A stretch of DNA of 64,000 bases from NCBI GenBank assembly GCA_003480725.1, contig QUJQ01000002.1:316754-380753 (forward strand). Reading direction: 5' to 3'. A program made the translations under genes and the position numbers. Below are positions 26,769 through 35,830 of the stretch, piece by piece (within the stretch, counting starts at the first letter, position 1; the number at the start of each line of letters is the position of its first letter). The DNA is from Clostridiaceae bacterium AM27-36LB. GTDB taxonomy: Bacteria > Bacillota > Clostridia > Lachnospirales > Lachnospiraceae. The notes below the pieces were generated by a model. The model was not told the DNA's origin, ran no database searches, and worked only from the letters and a program-made list of their open reading frames with translations.

Positions 26769-27104
26769 CTAAAGCTCCTCCAGAATTTCCGATGCGATCT
26801 CATCGATCTTCGCCATCTTTGGATCTTGTGCCTGTTCCTTCGCAAGTTTATGAATCTCTCCAACCTTTTCACGCAGACTTACAAAGCGCTCCATCAGATG
26901 CAGTTTTGCTTCATATTCCTCCAGCAGCCTGCTGCTGCGGCGGACCATATCGTGTACGCCCTGTCGGCTGATGCCAAGACTGGCTGCCACTTCACTGAGC
27001 GAATAGTCGTTGAGGATCACATCCTCATATACCTGCTTCTGATGTTCTGTCAGCAGTTCGCCATAAAAATCATACAGAAGCGTCTGCTTCAGAATCTCTT
27101 CCAT
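26769..27104 (-). CDS. ylxM: YlxM family SRP-associated DNA-binding protein
   Basis: Helix-turn-helix protein of the UPF0122 family, found almost always directly upstream of ffh. The HTH is SLSEVAASLGISRQGVHDMV (residues ~37-56). The start at 27104 (MEEILKQ) follows AAGG by ~7 nt and gives the normal 111 residues. The frame's extension to 27215 would cover the promoter and the dnaJ terminator. Confidence 0.95.
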   Translation of the reverse strand: MEEILKQTLLYDFYGELLTEHQKQVYEDVILNDYSLSEVAASLGISRQGVHDMVRRSSRLLEEYEAKLHLMERFVSLREKVGEIHKLAKEQAQDPKMAKIDEIASEILEEL

Positions 27105-27120
27105 TACAATCACCTTGCCT

Positions 27121-27149
27121 ATCTTACATGAAAAAAAAGAGGCTGTCAA
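27121..27149 (-). promoter_or_regulatory. Promoter of ylxM-ffh-rpsP-khpA-rimM-trmD
   Basis: TTGACA (27144-27149) and TAAGAT (27121-27126) on the minus strand at 17 bp. The -35 lies in the 3' arm of the dnaJ terminator stem, so terminator and promoter are interleaved. Confidence 0.8.
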
Positions 27150-27169
27150 GTATTTTTTCTTGACAACCT
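27131..27169 (-). terminator. Terminator of the dnaJ-like gene
   Basis: An 11-bp stem (27140-27150 with 27159-27169) is followed on the minus strand by an 8-nt T-run (27131-27138). Confidence 0.88.
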
Positions 27170-27186
27170 GCTTTTTATTCTTTGCT

Positions 27187-28209
27187 TCAACCAGCCTTAC
27201 GTTCATATGCACCATGGTTTACAGAAGCCTCATATTCTTTCAGCTTCTGTGATGCTTCCGGATTCAGATATTTCGGTACCTGGATCTTCACCTCCACATA
27301 GAGATCACCGTGTACCGACGGATTCTTCATGGATATGATTCCCTTGCCTTTCAGACGAATCTTGCTTCCGCACTGACAGCCTGCCGGGATCTTGCAGATC
27401 ACGCTGCCATTCAGGGTCTGCACTCTTGTCTCACCGCCGAAGACTGCTGTAGTAAACGGAATCTCCGCGCTGGTGTACACATCCATTCCTTTCCGTTCAA
27501 ATCCAGGTCTTGCGCCTACATGAACTTTCAGGAACAGATCTCCTGCTTCTCCGCCGCCAACGCCCGGCATACCCTTGCCTTTCAGACGGATGCTCTGACC
27601 ATCATCAATACCTGCCGGAACATGAACCTGTAAAGATGTCCTCTTACCGGTTCCATCCTGGCTAGTCAGATGGATCAGCTTCTCACAGCCAAATGCTGCA
27701 TCATCAAAGCTCACATTCACATCTGCATGAAGGTCTTCTCCTTTCATCCGATAGCTTTGCTGATGGAAACCGCCGGTACTGCCGCCAAAGCCACCCTGCC
27801 CATGAAACATATTTTTGAACATGTCTCCAAAAATATCTCCCATATCGTCTCCATCTTCAAAATGGTATTCCTGATAGCCTCCATTGCCAAAGCCGCTGCT
27901 GCGGAATCCGCCAGAACCAAAGCCAGATCCGGCTCCGCCCTGCTTGAATCCACCCTGGTCAAATCCACCCTGACCGAATCCTTCCTCAAATGCTGCAAAT
28001 CCATACTGGTCATACAACTTCTTCTTTTCCTGATCGCTCAATACATTATATGCTTCTGTAATTTCCTTAAATTTCTGCTCTGCCTGCTTATCACCAGGAT
28101 TCATATCCGGATGATATTTCTTTGCAAGTTTTCGATAGGCACGTTTGATTTCTTTTTCATCAGCACTTCTGTTAATCCCAAGCACCTCATAATAATCTCT
28201 CTTACTCAT
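27187..28209 (-). CDS. DnaJ-like co-chaperone without zinc finger (CbpA type)
   Basis: The J domain at residues 4-70 contains the HPD motif ([10 protein letters not shown]), which stimulates DnaK ATPase. A long Gly/Phe-rich linker (~75-160) follows, then two C-terminal beta-barrel substrate-binding domains with GKGMPG and [12 protein letters not shown]. The cysteine zinc-finger repeats of DnaJ type I are absent, so it is a class B (CbpA-like) J protein. It stands alone between its own promoter and terminator; no dnaK or grpE is nearby. Confidence 0.92.
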   Translation of the reverse strand: MSKRDYYEVLGINRSADEKEIKRAYRKLAKKYHPDMNPGDKQAEQKFKEITEAYNVLSDQEKKKLYDQYGFAAFEEGFGQGGFDQGGFKQGGAGSGFGSGGFRSSGFGNGGYQEYHFEDGDDMGDIFGDMFKNMFHGQGGFGGSTGGFHQQSYRMKGEDLHADVNVSFDDAAFGCEKLIHLTSQDGTGKRTSLQVHVPAGIDDGQSIRLKGKGMPGVGGGEAGDLFLKVHVGARPGFERKGMDVYTSAEIPFTTAVFGGETRVQTLNGSVICKIPAGCQCGSKIRLKGKGIISMKNPSVHGDLYVEVKIQVPKYLNPEASQKLKEYEASVNHGAYERKAG

Positions 28210-28248
28210 CCTGCGTCACCTCCAGGTGTCTGTGTTATAAGTACAACT

Positions 28249-28294
28249 TATTCAGAGCTACATTCGCAAAATGACATGTGCATAACTCTGAATA
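28249..28294. repeat. Small interspersed palindrome, copy 2
   Basis: 9-bp arms TATTCAGAG (28249-28257) and CTCTGAATA (28286-28294). The loop ends with ACATGTGCAT, shared with the copy at 2625-2661. It lies in the 5' leader of the dnaJ-like gene. Confidence 0.5.
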
Positions 28295-28298
28295 GCTC

Positions 28299-28322
28299 AA
28301 AATCCCGACCTTTCGGCCGGGA
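28299..28322 (-). terminator. Weak terminator-like hairpin upstream of the dnaJ-like gene
   Basis: GC-rich stem TCCCGACC/GGCCGGGA (28303-28310 with 28315-28322) with a short T-run on the minus strand. It lies downstream of the dnaJ promoter, so it could be an attenuator rather than the niaR terminator. Confidence 0.5.
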
Positions 28323-28348
28323 CTTACTATTTTCTTTGTTCTATTTGT

Positions 28349-28377
28349 AATATAACACATATGCTTTAAATTTTCAA
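28349..28377 (-). promoter_or_regulatory. Promoter of the dnaJ-like gene
   Basis: TTGAAA (28372-28377) and TATATT (28349-28354) on the minus strand at 17 bp. This gives a ~135-nt leader holding the hairpin and palindrome above. No CIRCE element is seen. Confidence 0.65.
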
Positions 28378-28464
28378 CAAACATTTAGGAATTCACAGAT
28401 TTTTCACATTTTTTTCGCAACTCACCTGCGGATTTTGTGAATGGTGCGGGTAAACTGTACCTCA

Positions 28465-28980
28465 TCATTCCTGCAGATACCCTCTCATCTTTAACTCCTG
28501 TTCGATCAGATCCAGTTGTTCCTCTGAACCGGCCACCACCGTATGATAATGGCAATCATCAGTCAGCAGTTTCAGCGGATGGGCTTCATGAGCCTCCATC
28601 TGCTCCACAAATTGCTTTGCTTCCATACGGTTGGCGATCATCAGGTCTGCCCGTATCTGTCCGTACAAGGGATGCTCTACAAACACATCCAGAACCTTTC
28701 CACCATAATCCACGATCAGCTGCAGTTCATCCAAAGTATGCTCCGTGTCATGATGTACCCGAAAGATCCGCACATACTGTTCTTTTACTGCCGCATCCAG
28801 AAAATATCCTTTATAAGTGGACAGAATCTGCATCCGCTGAGCACGAAGCAGCGCCATATCCTGTACGATCACCTGACGGCTCACCTTCAGAACTTTTGCA
28901 AGTTTTGTTCCTGACACCGGACTTTTACTGTCCTTTAATATTTTTATGATCTGGCTTCTTCTTTTCTCGCCTTCTGTCAC
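28465..28980 (-). CDS. niaR: NiaR (YrxA) family transcriptional repressor
   Basis: Nicotinate-responsive repressor of NAD synthesis and niacin uptake. The N-terminal winged HTH (residues ~5-60, with SGTKLAKVLKVSRQVIVQD) is followed by a 3H domain with the conserved histidines in RVHHD, VEHPLYG and DDCHYH. 171 residues is the family size. It is 31 bp behind yitT and likely co-transcribed. Target genes are not in the window. Confidence 0.92.
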   Translation of the reverse strand: MTEGEKRRSQIIKILKDSKSPVSGTKLAKVLKVSRQVIVQDMALLRAQRMQILSTYKGYFLDAAVKEQYVRIFRVHHDTEHTLDELQLIVDYGGKVLDVFVEHPLYGQIRADLMIANRMEAKQFVEQMEAHEAHPLKLLTDDCHYHTVVAGSEEQLDLIEQELKMRGYLQE

Positions 28981-29010
28981 ATTCTTTTCCTCCCTCAGGA
29001 CTTTGATTTC

Positions 29011-29871
29011 TTAGTCTTCCGGTTTCTGATAAAAGTGACCGGATAGCTGTGAGGTCTTGATCACATTGATAAATGCATGCTTATCCACCTCCCGCACTGC
29101 TTTTAACACATGCTTACTCTCCGCACTTGATACGACAGAATAGACCATGTGGCGTTCACAGTGTTCATAGGATCCCTCTCCATTCAGGATTGTTGCCCCA
29201 TGGTGGCACGTGTTTGAGATTGCATCACACACTTCCTGCGGATGATCGGTCACAACAAACAATGTCTGCTGCTGATACTTCTTATATAAAGTGTGCAATA
29301 CCTGCGTGGATGCATACTGGAAAATAATTGAGTATAATGCCTTGTCCCATCCAAACAGAAGACCTGCAGCACCAAGGATCAGAACATTCAGACCCAGCAC
29401 CAGATTCCAGGAATCCATGCCCTTTTTCTCCGACAGATAAATAGCAATAAAATCCGTTCCACCAGATGTTGCATTGGCAAATAAGCAAAGACTGATCACT
29501 GCTCCGTTAATGAGACCTCCAAACACACTGATCAACAACGTATCGTAGGTAATAGGATATCCCGGGATCAGATCTGTAAGGATACCTGTCAGCAGGATCA
29601 TCAGACAGGAATACAAGGTAAATTTCTTTCCAATAAAACGGAATCCAATATAGACCGGTATCGCATTCAGGATCACATTGACCAGCGTATATGGAATCGT
29701 AATGCCAAAAAACAGATCAGCCACACGCTGGATCAGAATCGTCAGTCCCGTTGCTCCACCAGGATACAAGCCGCCTGTCCGTACAAAAGTCTTAATATTC
29801 AATGCCATGATCAGCGATGCCACGCAGACCATCAGAATTCTCTTTCCATCTTCTTTTATATCAAATCTCAT
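29011..29871 (-). CDS. YitT family membrane protein
   Basis: Five or six N-terminal membrane helices (DUF161, including GGLYPGGATGLTILIQR near residue 32) are followed by a cytoplasmic DUF2179 domain from ~residue 200 (VTDHPQEVCDAI..). Function is not established. It is followed by niaR in the same direction; whether it moves a niacin-related compound is speculation from that neighbour only. A TATAAT lies at 29891-29896 with no good -35. Confidence 0.88.
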   Translation of the reverse strand: MRFDIKEDGKRILMVCVASLIMALNIKTFVRTGGLYPGGATGLTILIQRVADLFFGITIPYTLVNVILNAIPVYIGFRFIGKKFTLYSCLMILLTGILTDLIPGYPITYDTLLISVFGGLINGAVISLCLFANATSGGTDFIAIYLSEKKGMDSWNLVLGLNVLILGAAGLLFGWDKALYSIIFQYASTQVLHTLYKKYQQQTLFVVTDHPQEVCDAISNTCHHGATILNGEGSYEHCERHMVYSVVSSAESKHVLKAVREVDKHAFINVIKTSQLSGHFYQKPED

Positions 29872-29908
29872 CTTTCCCCTCCTTTTCCTTATTATATCTC
29901 ACTGTATG

Positions 29909-29940
29909 CAAAAAGGGAATGCTTACGCATTCCCTTTTTG
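29909..29940. terminator. Bidirectional-looking terminator after fucO
   Basis: A 14-bp perfect stem (29909-29922 with 29927-29940, GGGAATGC core) with A/T tracts on both sides. It ends the minus-strand fucO transcript just before yitT. Confidence 0.88.
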
Positions 29941-29989
29941 CAATAGGATATATATATGGGTATCTTATAATGGAATAGGGCCTTTATTA

Positions 29990-31138
29990 TTACAGCAGAC
30001 TGCGATACAGTTTTTCAATATCATCCACCGTTGCTTCTTTTGGATTGCCCGGAGCACACGCATCAGCTGCTGCACTTTCACTCAAGAAGCGAATATCTTC
30101 TTCTTTTACAATTGCTTTCAAATCTTTTGGAATTCCCACATCAGCAGCCAGCTTACGAACCGCATCGACAGCTGCCTTTCTGTACTCTTCCTGACTCATG
30201 GTTTCGGTTCCTTCTACTCCCATAGCCTTTGCAATATCTCTATATTTCTCACCAGTTGCATCTGCATTATATTCCATAACCGTCGGAAGCAGGATCGCAT
30301 TTGCCACCCCATGAGGTGTATCATAGACAGCTCCCAGTGCATGTGCCATGGAGTGTACAATCCCAAGTCCTACATTGGAAAATCCCATACCCGCAATATA
30401 CTGTCCAAGCGCCATACCTTCTCTTCCTTCCGGTGTGTTCTCAACAGCTCCACGAAGAGAGGAAGAGATAATCTCGATTGCTTTCAGATGCAGCATATCC
30501 GTGATTTCCCAAGCTGCTTTTGTAATATAACCCTCAATGGCATGGGTCAGTGCATCCATGCCGGTTGCAGCTGTCAGTCCTTTCGGCATGGAAGACATCA
30601 TATCCGGATCTACCACTGCTACTACCGGAATATCATGAGTATCTACACAGACAAATTTCCGTTTCTTCTCTACATCAGTGATGACATAGTTGATGGTAAC
30701 CTCTGCTGCGGTACCTGCGGTCGTTGGAACGGCAATGATCGGTACACAAGGATTCTTGGTCGGAGCCACACCTTCCAGGCTTCTCACATCTGCGAACTCC
30801 GGATTGTTAATGATAATACCAATGGCTTTTGCCGTATCCATCGGCGAACCACCGCCGATTGCAATGATAAAATCAGCACCGGATTTTTTATATTCTTCCA
30901 CACCATTCTGTACGTTTTCAATGGTTGGATTTTCTTTAATATTGGTATATACTTCATAAGCACAGCCAGCCTGATCCAGTACATCTGTTACTTTCTTAGT
31001 CACACCATGCTTGAAGATCGTAGGTCCGGAACATACAAATGCTTTCTTAAAGCCTCTGCGTTTCACCTCTCCTGCAATTTCCTGAATTGCACCTTTTCCA
31101 TGATAAGATGTTTCATTCAATACTAATCTGTTTGACAT
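29990..31138 (-). CDS. fucO: Lactaldehyde reductase (1,2-propanediol oxidoreductase)
   Basis: Iron-dependent group III alcohol dehydrogenase that reduces lactaldehyde from fucose or rhamnose breakdown to 1,2-propanediol. The cofactor motif IAIGGGSPMDTAKAIG is at residues ~91-106. FucO-type sequence PTTAGTAAEVTINYVITD follows, as do the metal-binding histidines in DALTHAIEG, VHSMAHALGA and TPHGVANA. I start it at 31138, 8 nt after GGAGG. Propanediol made here would feed a propanediol microcompartment, in keeping with the shell genes at the right end of the window, though the two loci are 31 kb apart. Confidence 0.92.
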   Translation of the reverse strand: MSNRLVLNETSYHGKGAIQEIAGEVKRRGFKKAFVCSGPTIFKHGVTKKVTDVLDQAGCAYEVYTNIKENPTIENVQNGVEEYKKSGADFIIAIGGGSPMDTAKAIGIIINNPEFADVRSLEGVAPTKNPCVPIIAVPTTAGTAAEVTINYVITDVEKKRKFVCVDTHDIPVVAVVDPDMMSSMPKGLTAATGMDALTHAIEGYITKAAWEITDMLHLKAIEIISSSLRGAVENTPEGREGMALGQYIAGMGFSNVGLGIVHSMAHALGAVYDTPHGVANAILLPTVMEYNADATGEKYRDIAKAMGVEGTETMSQEEYRKAAVDAVRKLAADVGIPKDLKAIVKEEDIRFLSESAAADACAPGNPKEATVDDIEKLYRSLL

Positions 31139-31203
31139 TGTTTTTTCCTCCATCTTCTATCTCATAGAATCAAGCGTTTCTTTGTTCCGTTTGTTCTGTC
31201 CCC

Positions 31204-31233
31204 ACTATACTCCTTTTGTTCTCGTAAAGTCAA
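31204..31233 (-). promoter_or_regulatory. Promoter of fucO
   Basis: TTGACT (31228-31233) and TATAGT (31204-31209) on the minus strand at 18 bp. Confidence 0.65.
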
Positions 31234-31284
31234 TTATTTTTGTTAAATTTTTGACATTCTAATTTGGAATATGAAACTCTGCGT

Positions 31285-31317
31285 AAAAAAGAGGTATACG
31301 GAATCCGCATACCTCTT
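31285..31317 (-). terminator. Terminator of the aroK-rpsA operon
   Basis: AGAGGTAT..ATACCTCT hairpin followed on the minus strand by a T-run (31285-31290). Confidence 0.9.
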
Positions 31318-31343
31318 TACAATCACCTGTTATATAGAAAGAA

Positions 31344-32420
31344 TTACTCTTCCTCTGCTTCCTCAACCGGTGCTTCCAGAGCTTTCATGCTCAGGCTGAT
31401 CTTATGATCCTCACCGTTGAAATCAACAACTTTAGCTTTGATAACCTGACCGATCTTCAGAACGTCAGCCGGTTTCTCAACATGATCTCTGGAAATCTGA
31501 GATACATGAAGCAGTGCGTCTACACCCGGCTCCAGCTCAACAAATGCGCCAAAGTCAGTCATACGTGCTACAGTACCCTCTACTTCATTGCCTACTGCAT
31601 ATTTTTCATCAGCATTGAGCCACGGGTTTGCATCATCAAACTTAAGGCTCAGAGCAATCTTGGTATCTTTGATCTCTTTGATCAGAACAGTCAGTTTCTG
31701 ACCAACCTTGAACATCTTCTTCGGATGCTCAACACGACCCCAGGACATCTCAGAGATATGAAGCAGACCATCAGCTCCGCCCAAATCTACGAATGCGCCA
31801 AAGTCAGTAATATTTTTAACAACGCCTTCTACAATATCTCCTTCATGGATACGCTCGAAGAGTTCTTTCTGCATCTCTGCTTTCTTAGCAACCAGAAGCT
31901 GTTTTCTGTCACCGATGATTCTTCTTCTCTTCGGATTGAATTCAGTGATTACAAACTCAATCTCCTGATCAGCATATTTGCTGAGGTTTTTCTCATAAGT
32001 ATCAGATACCAGGCTTGCAGGAATGAAGATTCTGGTCTCATCAACTACAACACTTAATCCACCATCCAGTACCTGAGATACTTTTGCGGTCAGAACTTCT
32101 TTGTTCTCAAAAGCCTCTTCCAGTCTCTTGCTTCCTTTTTCTGCAGCTACTCTTCTGTAAGAAAGCTGAACCTGTCCCTCACCATCATTTACTTTCAGGA
32201 CTTTAACTTCCATAGTGTCACCTACAGATACCATAGTTCTCAGGTCTGCATTCGGCACGTTGGTATACTCGTTTCTGGAAACAATACCGTCTGATTTGTA
32301 GCCTATATTTAAGATGATCTCGTCTTCTTTGACATCGATCACTGTGCCTTCTACGATTTCTCCTGTTCTGATAGTTTTTAATGAACCTTCCAGCATCTGT
32401 TCAAAACTTAATTCTGACAT
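31344..32420 (-). CDS. rpsA: S1 RNA-binding domain protein (ribosomal protein S1 homologue)
   Basis: Four S1 domains in tandem (residues ~20-88, 105-170, 190-258, 275-345). The last two are closest to ribosomal S1 (VVKNITDFGAFVDLGG and VARMTDFGAFVELEPG). 358 residues is the short Firmicute S1 form, which has fewer domains than the six of E. coli. Its first codons overlap ispH by 13 bp. The pairing matches clostridia in which IspH and S1 are fused into one protein; here they are separate. Confidence 0.93.
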   Translation of the reverse strand: MSELSFEQMLEGSLKTIRTGEIVEGTVIDVKEDEIILNIGYKSDGIVSRNEYTNVPNADLRTMVSVGDTMEVKVLKVNDGEGQVQLSYRRVAAEKGSKRLEEAFENKEVLTAKVSQVLDGGLSVVVDETRIFIPASLVSDTYEKNLSKYADQEIEFVITEFNPKRRRIIGDRKQLLVAKKAEMQKELFERIHEGDIVEGVVKNITDFGAFVDLGGADGLLHISEMSWGRVEHPKKMFKVGQKLTVLIKEIKDTKIALSLKFDDANPWLNADEKYAVGNEVEGTVARMTDFGAFVELEPGVDALLHVSQISRDHVEKPADVLKIGQVIKAKVVDFNGEDHKISLSMKALEAPVEEAEEE

Positions 32421-33253
32421 CGTTTTTGAACCTCCTCAATAATTTTCTTTGGGGTGGAAGCCCCCGCTGTAATACCTACAAGCCCAGTAGATCGTAATAC
32501 CCCTAAATTCAAGTCGTCAACCGTCTGTATATAGTAAGTATTTTCGCACTCTTTTCTGCATATTTCAAATAGCTTCTGCGTATTTGAACTATGGCTTCCG
32601 CCAATCACGATCATGGCATCTGCCTCGTCTGCAATCTGACGTGCTTCCGTCTGTCGCTCTTCCGTCGCATTGCAAATTGTATTTACAACAACTCTATCAT
32701 ACCTCTTTTTGTCAAGAATTTCAACTAAATCTTGAAATTTCTTGTAGTTAAATGTCGTCTGTGAGACAATGCATACAGAACTGTTCTCCGCAAGCTCCAG
32801 AGCCTCTGCCTGCTCTGAGGATTCCACTACGATTGCCGGGGTATGACACCAGCCTTTGATTCCCTCTACTTCCGGGTGCTTATCATTTCCTATGATAATA
32901 ATCTGCCGGCCAGCTGCACTCTCTTTTTCCACAGTCCGGTGAATCTTCTTTACAAACGGGCAGGTGGCATCCACACAGATGAGTCCTTTTTTCTGGATCA
33001 GATCATAAATCTCTCTGCCCACTCCATGGGAACGGATAATAACTGTACCTTCAGTCAGAGCCTCCAGTTCTTCCTTTGAGTCCAGAACCCGAACCCCTTT
33101 CTCTTCCAGATCCTGCACCACTACTTCGTTATGAATAATAGGACCATACGTATAGATGGGGCGGATTCCTTTTTCCACCTGCTCATAGACTGTATCCACT
33201 GCCCGCTGTACACCAAAACAAAAGCCCGCACTCTTAGCCACTTTTACCTGCAT
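32408..33253 (-). CDS. ispH: 4-hydroxy-3-methylbut-2-enyl diphosphate reductase
   Basis: Last step of the MEP isoprenoid pathway; [4Fe-4S] enzyme. Cluster cysteines are visible in AKSAGFCFGVQRAV (residue ~12), ICVDATCPFV (~98) and NTICNATEERQ (~195). Active-site HGVGREIY and GGSHSSNTQKL are present. 281 residues is normal. It overlaps cmk by 10 bp and rpsA by 13 bp. Confidence 0.97.
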   Translation of the reverse strand: MQVKVAKSAGFCFGVQRAVDTVYEQVEKGIRPIYTYGPIIHNEVVVQDLEEKGVRVLDSKEELEALTEGTVIIRSHGVGREIYDLIQKKGLICVDATCPFVKKIHRTVEKESAAGRQIIIIGNDKHPEVEGIKGWCHTPAIVVESSEQAEALELAENSSVCIVSQTTFNYKKFQDLVEILDKKRYDRVVVNTICNATEERQTEARQIADEADAMIVIGGSHSSNTQKLFEICRKECENTYYIQTVDDLNLGVLRSTGLVGITAGASTPKKIIEEVQKRCQN

Positions 33254-33900
33254 AATTCAAGGATCCTTTCTACCACCTGATCAATGGTCATGTCGGAAGA
33301 ATCTACCAATGTTGCATCCTCTGCCTGACGAAGAGGTGATATATCACGATGCATATCCCGATAATCGCGGTCTTCAATATCTGCTGCAATCTTTGCAAGA
33401 TCTGCAGGTTCGCCTTTTTCCTGAAGTTCCAGGAATCTTCTCTTTGCTCTGGTCTCCACACTGGCAGTCAGATACACTTTCACATCTGCATCCGGCAATA
33501 CCACAGTTCCAATATCCCGGCCATCCATGACCACATCGGTCTCTCTGGCCAGCTTCTGCTGAAGTTCCACCAGCTTCTTACGTACTTCCGGTACTACAGA
33601 TGAGACAGATGCCATATTTCCAACTGCTTCTGTTCTCAGATATGCATTTACATTTTCCCCATTTAACAGTACCACCTGCTCTCCATCCTGATAACAGATG
33701 GAGATATCCGCATGCTGACAGGCTGCAGCGATTGCTTCTTGATCTGCAGCATCTACCTGATTCTGGATCAGGTAATAGGCCATGGCACGGTACATGGCAC
33801 CTGTATCTACATAAATATACCCAAGTTTTCTGGCGATTTGCTTTGCAATGGTACTTTTTCCGGCTCCTGCCGGTCCATCAATTGCTACATTATGACTCAT
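33244..33900 (-). CDS. cmk: Cytidylate kinase
   Basis: Phosphorylates CMP and dCMP. P-loop AIDGPAGAGKSTIAKQ at residues ~5-20; GRDIGTVVLPDADVKVYLTAS near 150. I start it at 33900 (MSHNVAID) because GGGAGG lies 5 nt upstream. 218 residues is standard. It sits between the FAD protein gene and ispH. Confidence 0.97.
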   Translation of the reverse strand: MSHNVAIDGPAGAGKSTIAKQIARKLGYIYVDTGAMYRAMAYYLIQNQVDAADQEAIAAACQHADISICYQDGEQVVLLNGENVNAYLRTEAVGNMASVSSVVPEVRKKLVELQQKLARETDVVMDGRDIGTVVLPDADVKVYLTASVETRAKRRFLELQEKGEPADLAKIAADIEDRDYRDMHRDISPLRQAEDATLVDSSDMTIDQVVERILELCR

Positions 33901-33932
33901 AGTGTCCTCCCTTTTTCTTTTCAAAACATATC

Positions 33933-35156
33933 TTAGAGTGCATTTGCCGCAGCAACTGCTGTGGACCAGGCAATCTGCAGGTTGAATCCTCCGGTCACTG
34001 CATCCAGATCCAGCACTTCTCCGATAAAATAAAGTCCTGGAATATTTTTACACTCCATAGTACCTGGATCGATCTCCTTGACCGAGACACCTCCCTTTGT
34101 GATGATTGCCTCATTGTATCCACGAAGTCCAGTCACTGTCAGCTCCAGTTCTTTCATGCAGGACAAAAATCTCTCCCGCTCTTCTTTAGTAATATCGTGG
34201 ATTCGTTTCTCCGGTTCGATACCACACAACTCGTACATAACTCCCACCAGCTTGGACGGCAGGAAAGATGGCAACACATTGCGGAACTGCTTGTTGGCAT
34301 TGGCATCAAACTCTCTTAGAATCCTTGCATCCAGCTGCTCCTTTGACAGGGCTGGTTTCAGATCCAGGATCAGCTTCACCTGCTTTTCACGGATCTTTCT
34401 GGCACAGACGCTGCTGGCTGTGAGGATCAGCGGACCCGTTACTCCGAAATGAGTAAACATCATCTCTCCAAAGTCTTCGTACAACCTCTTCTTCCCATCC
34501 AGGATCTTAATGGAAACATTTTTAAGTGAAAGTCCCTGCAACTCCTTCACCCAGTCTTCCTTCACATTAAAAGGAACCAGTGACGGTACACAGTCCGTCA
34601 CCTTCAGGCCAAAGCTTTCTGCAAACCGGTAACCGTCTCCCGTGGATCCGGTACTTTCGTAAGAGATGCCGCCGGTGGCCACGATCACTTTATCCGTTTG
34701 CTCAAGGGTTTTATCTGCCAGCTGCAGGGTAAATCCATCTTCCTGCTTCCGTATACTTTTTACTTCTGTATTCAGATGTACCTGCACCCCTGCTGATCTC
34801 ATGGCTCTGCGCAAAGTATCCAGAACATCCGCCGAACGGTCAGACATTGGAAAGACCCGGTTCCCCCGCTCCACCTTCAGCTTCAACCCTTCTGCTTCAA
34901 AAAAATCATATGCATCCTGATTGGTAAATCCATAAAATGCACTGTACAGGAATTTTTTGTTGCTCTTGACACTCTCCAGCAGTTCCTCCATGTCACAGGC
35001 ATTGGTCAGATTGCACCGGCCTTTTCCCGTAATATATAATTTCTTGCCTGTCTTTTCATTTTTCTCATATACATGGACTTCCATTCCCCGTCTTGCTGCA
35101 AAAATGGAGGCCATCATACCGGCAGCACCGCCGCCGATCACTGCTATTTTTTCCAT
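33933..35156 (-). CDS. HI0933/YhiN family FAD-dependent oxidoreductase
   Basis: Flavoprotein of the HI0933 (BaiN-like) family. The N-terminal FAD motif is GGGAAGMMASIFAARRG, followed by the family signature YITGKGRCNLTNA (~residue 42). C-terminal GGVSVKEIDPGTMECK and GLYFIGEVLDLDAVTGGFNLQIAW close the FAD domain. The substrate is unknown; one relative has been linked to bile-acid reduction, but most have no assigned role. One base separates it from aroK. Confidence 0.9.
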   Translation of the reverse strand: MEKIAVIGGGAAGMMASIFAARRGMEVHVYEKNEKTGKKLYITGKGRCNLTNACDMEELLESVKSNKKFLYSAFYGFTNQDAYDFFEAEGLKLKVERGNRVFPMSDRSADVLDTLRRAMRSAGVQVHLNTEVKSIRKQEDGFTLQLADKTLEQTDKVIVATGGISYESTGSTGDGYRFAESFGLKVTDCVPSLVPFNVKEDWVKELQGLSLKNVSIKILDGKKRLYEDFGEMMFTHFGVTGPLILTASSVCARKIREKQVKLILDLKPALSKEQLDARILREFDANANKQFRNVLPSFLPSKLVGVMYELCGIEPEKRIHDITKEERERFLSCMKELELTVTGLRGYNEAIITKGGVSVKEIDPGTMECKNIPGLYFIGEVLDLDAVTGGFNLQIAWSTAVAAANAL

Positions 35157-35157
35157 T

Positions 35158-35682
35158 TTATTGTTCTCCCAGACGTTGAATCATTTCCTCACAAATCTTC
35201 TGTGCACTTTTTCCATCAGTCTCAATAATCATGTCTGCCGCTGCTTCATATTTTTCCCGTCGTTTTTCCATCAACTCTGCAATATATGCAACTGTCTTAT
35301 TATTTTCCAGTAACGGACGGTCATGGTTATTTTCCACTCTTTCCAGAATTGTCTCTGGCTTCGCAGTCAGAAGAACCACTTTTCCATTCTTCTTCATCTC
35401 TGTCACATTACATTCTCGCATGGCAGCACCACCACCGCAGGAGACAACTGTGTTGGTCTTCTCCTGCAATTCCACTAAAAGTTTCGTTTCCAGATCTCTG
35501 AAATACAATTCTCCGTGTTTTTCAAAGATATCGGAGATGCTCATCCTCTCTCTTTCTGCGATCACCTGATCCATCTCAACCACATCCATATCAAACTTTT
35601 CACAGAGATAATCAGCCACAGTACTTTTTCCAGATCCCATAAATCCGATCAAAAAAATATTGTATGTAAATTGCATCTTCAT
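35158..35682 (-). CDS. aroK: Shikimate kinase
   Basis: Phosphorylates shikimate at O3. P-loop LIGFMGSGKSTVADYL (residues ~11-26), shikimate-binding DxD in VEMDQVI and FRDLET, and the VVSCGGGAAMR glycine loop (~80) are present. 174 residues. It heads a five-gene unit, aroK-FAD protein-cmk-ispH-rpsA. Other aro genes in the window (aroE, aroD) are 10 kb away. Confidence 0.96.
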   Translation of the reverse strand: MKMQFTYNIFLIGFMGSGKSTVADYLCEKFDMDVVEMDQVIAERERMSISDIFEKHGELYFRDLETKLLVELQEKTNTVVSCGGGAAMRECNVTEMKKNGKVVLLTAKPETILERVENNHDRPLLENNKTVAYIAELMEKRREKYEAAADMIIETDGKSAQKICEEMIQRLGEQ

Positions 35683-35731
35683 TTCTGCTCCTCTATCACA
35701 CTAAGTTATCGTAATATGATAACCCTTTTGT

Positions 35732-35761
35732 ATTATACTTTGAACCATTACCTTATGGCAA
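35732..35761 (-). promoter_or_regulatory. Promoter of the aroK-cmk-ispH-rpsA operon
   Basis: TTGCCA (35756-35761) and TATAAT (35732-35737) on the minus strand at 18 bp. A short dyad TTATC/GATAA (35706-35722) follows in the leader. Confidence 0.7.
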
Positions 35762-35780
35762 CGATATTTTTTATTTCAAC

Positions 35781-35813
35781 AAAAAAGAACCACCAGTATA
35801 CACCAGTGGTTCT
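35781..35813 (-). terminator. Terminator of the Na+-pump carboxyltransferase operon
   Basis: AGAACCAC/GTGGTTCT stem (35787-35794 with 35806-35813) followed on the minus strand by a T-run. Confidence 0.88.
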
Positions 35814-35830
35814 CCTTGTGTCTGTAATAA

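Noticed and set aside
29678..31126. 482-codon plus-strand frame opposite fucO and part of yitT
   Set aside because: Antisense shadow of a well-conserved dehydrogenase; no upstream ribosome site.
31344..33253. IspH-S1 fusion protein
   Set aside because: The two frames overlap by 13 bp but are in different frames, each with its own start, so they are separate proteins here.
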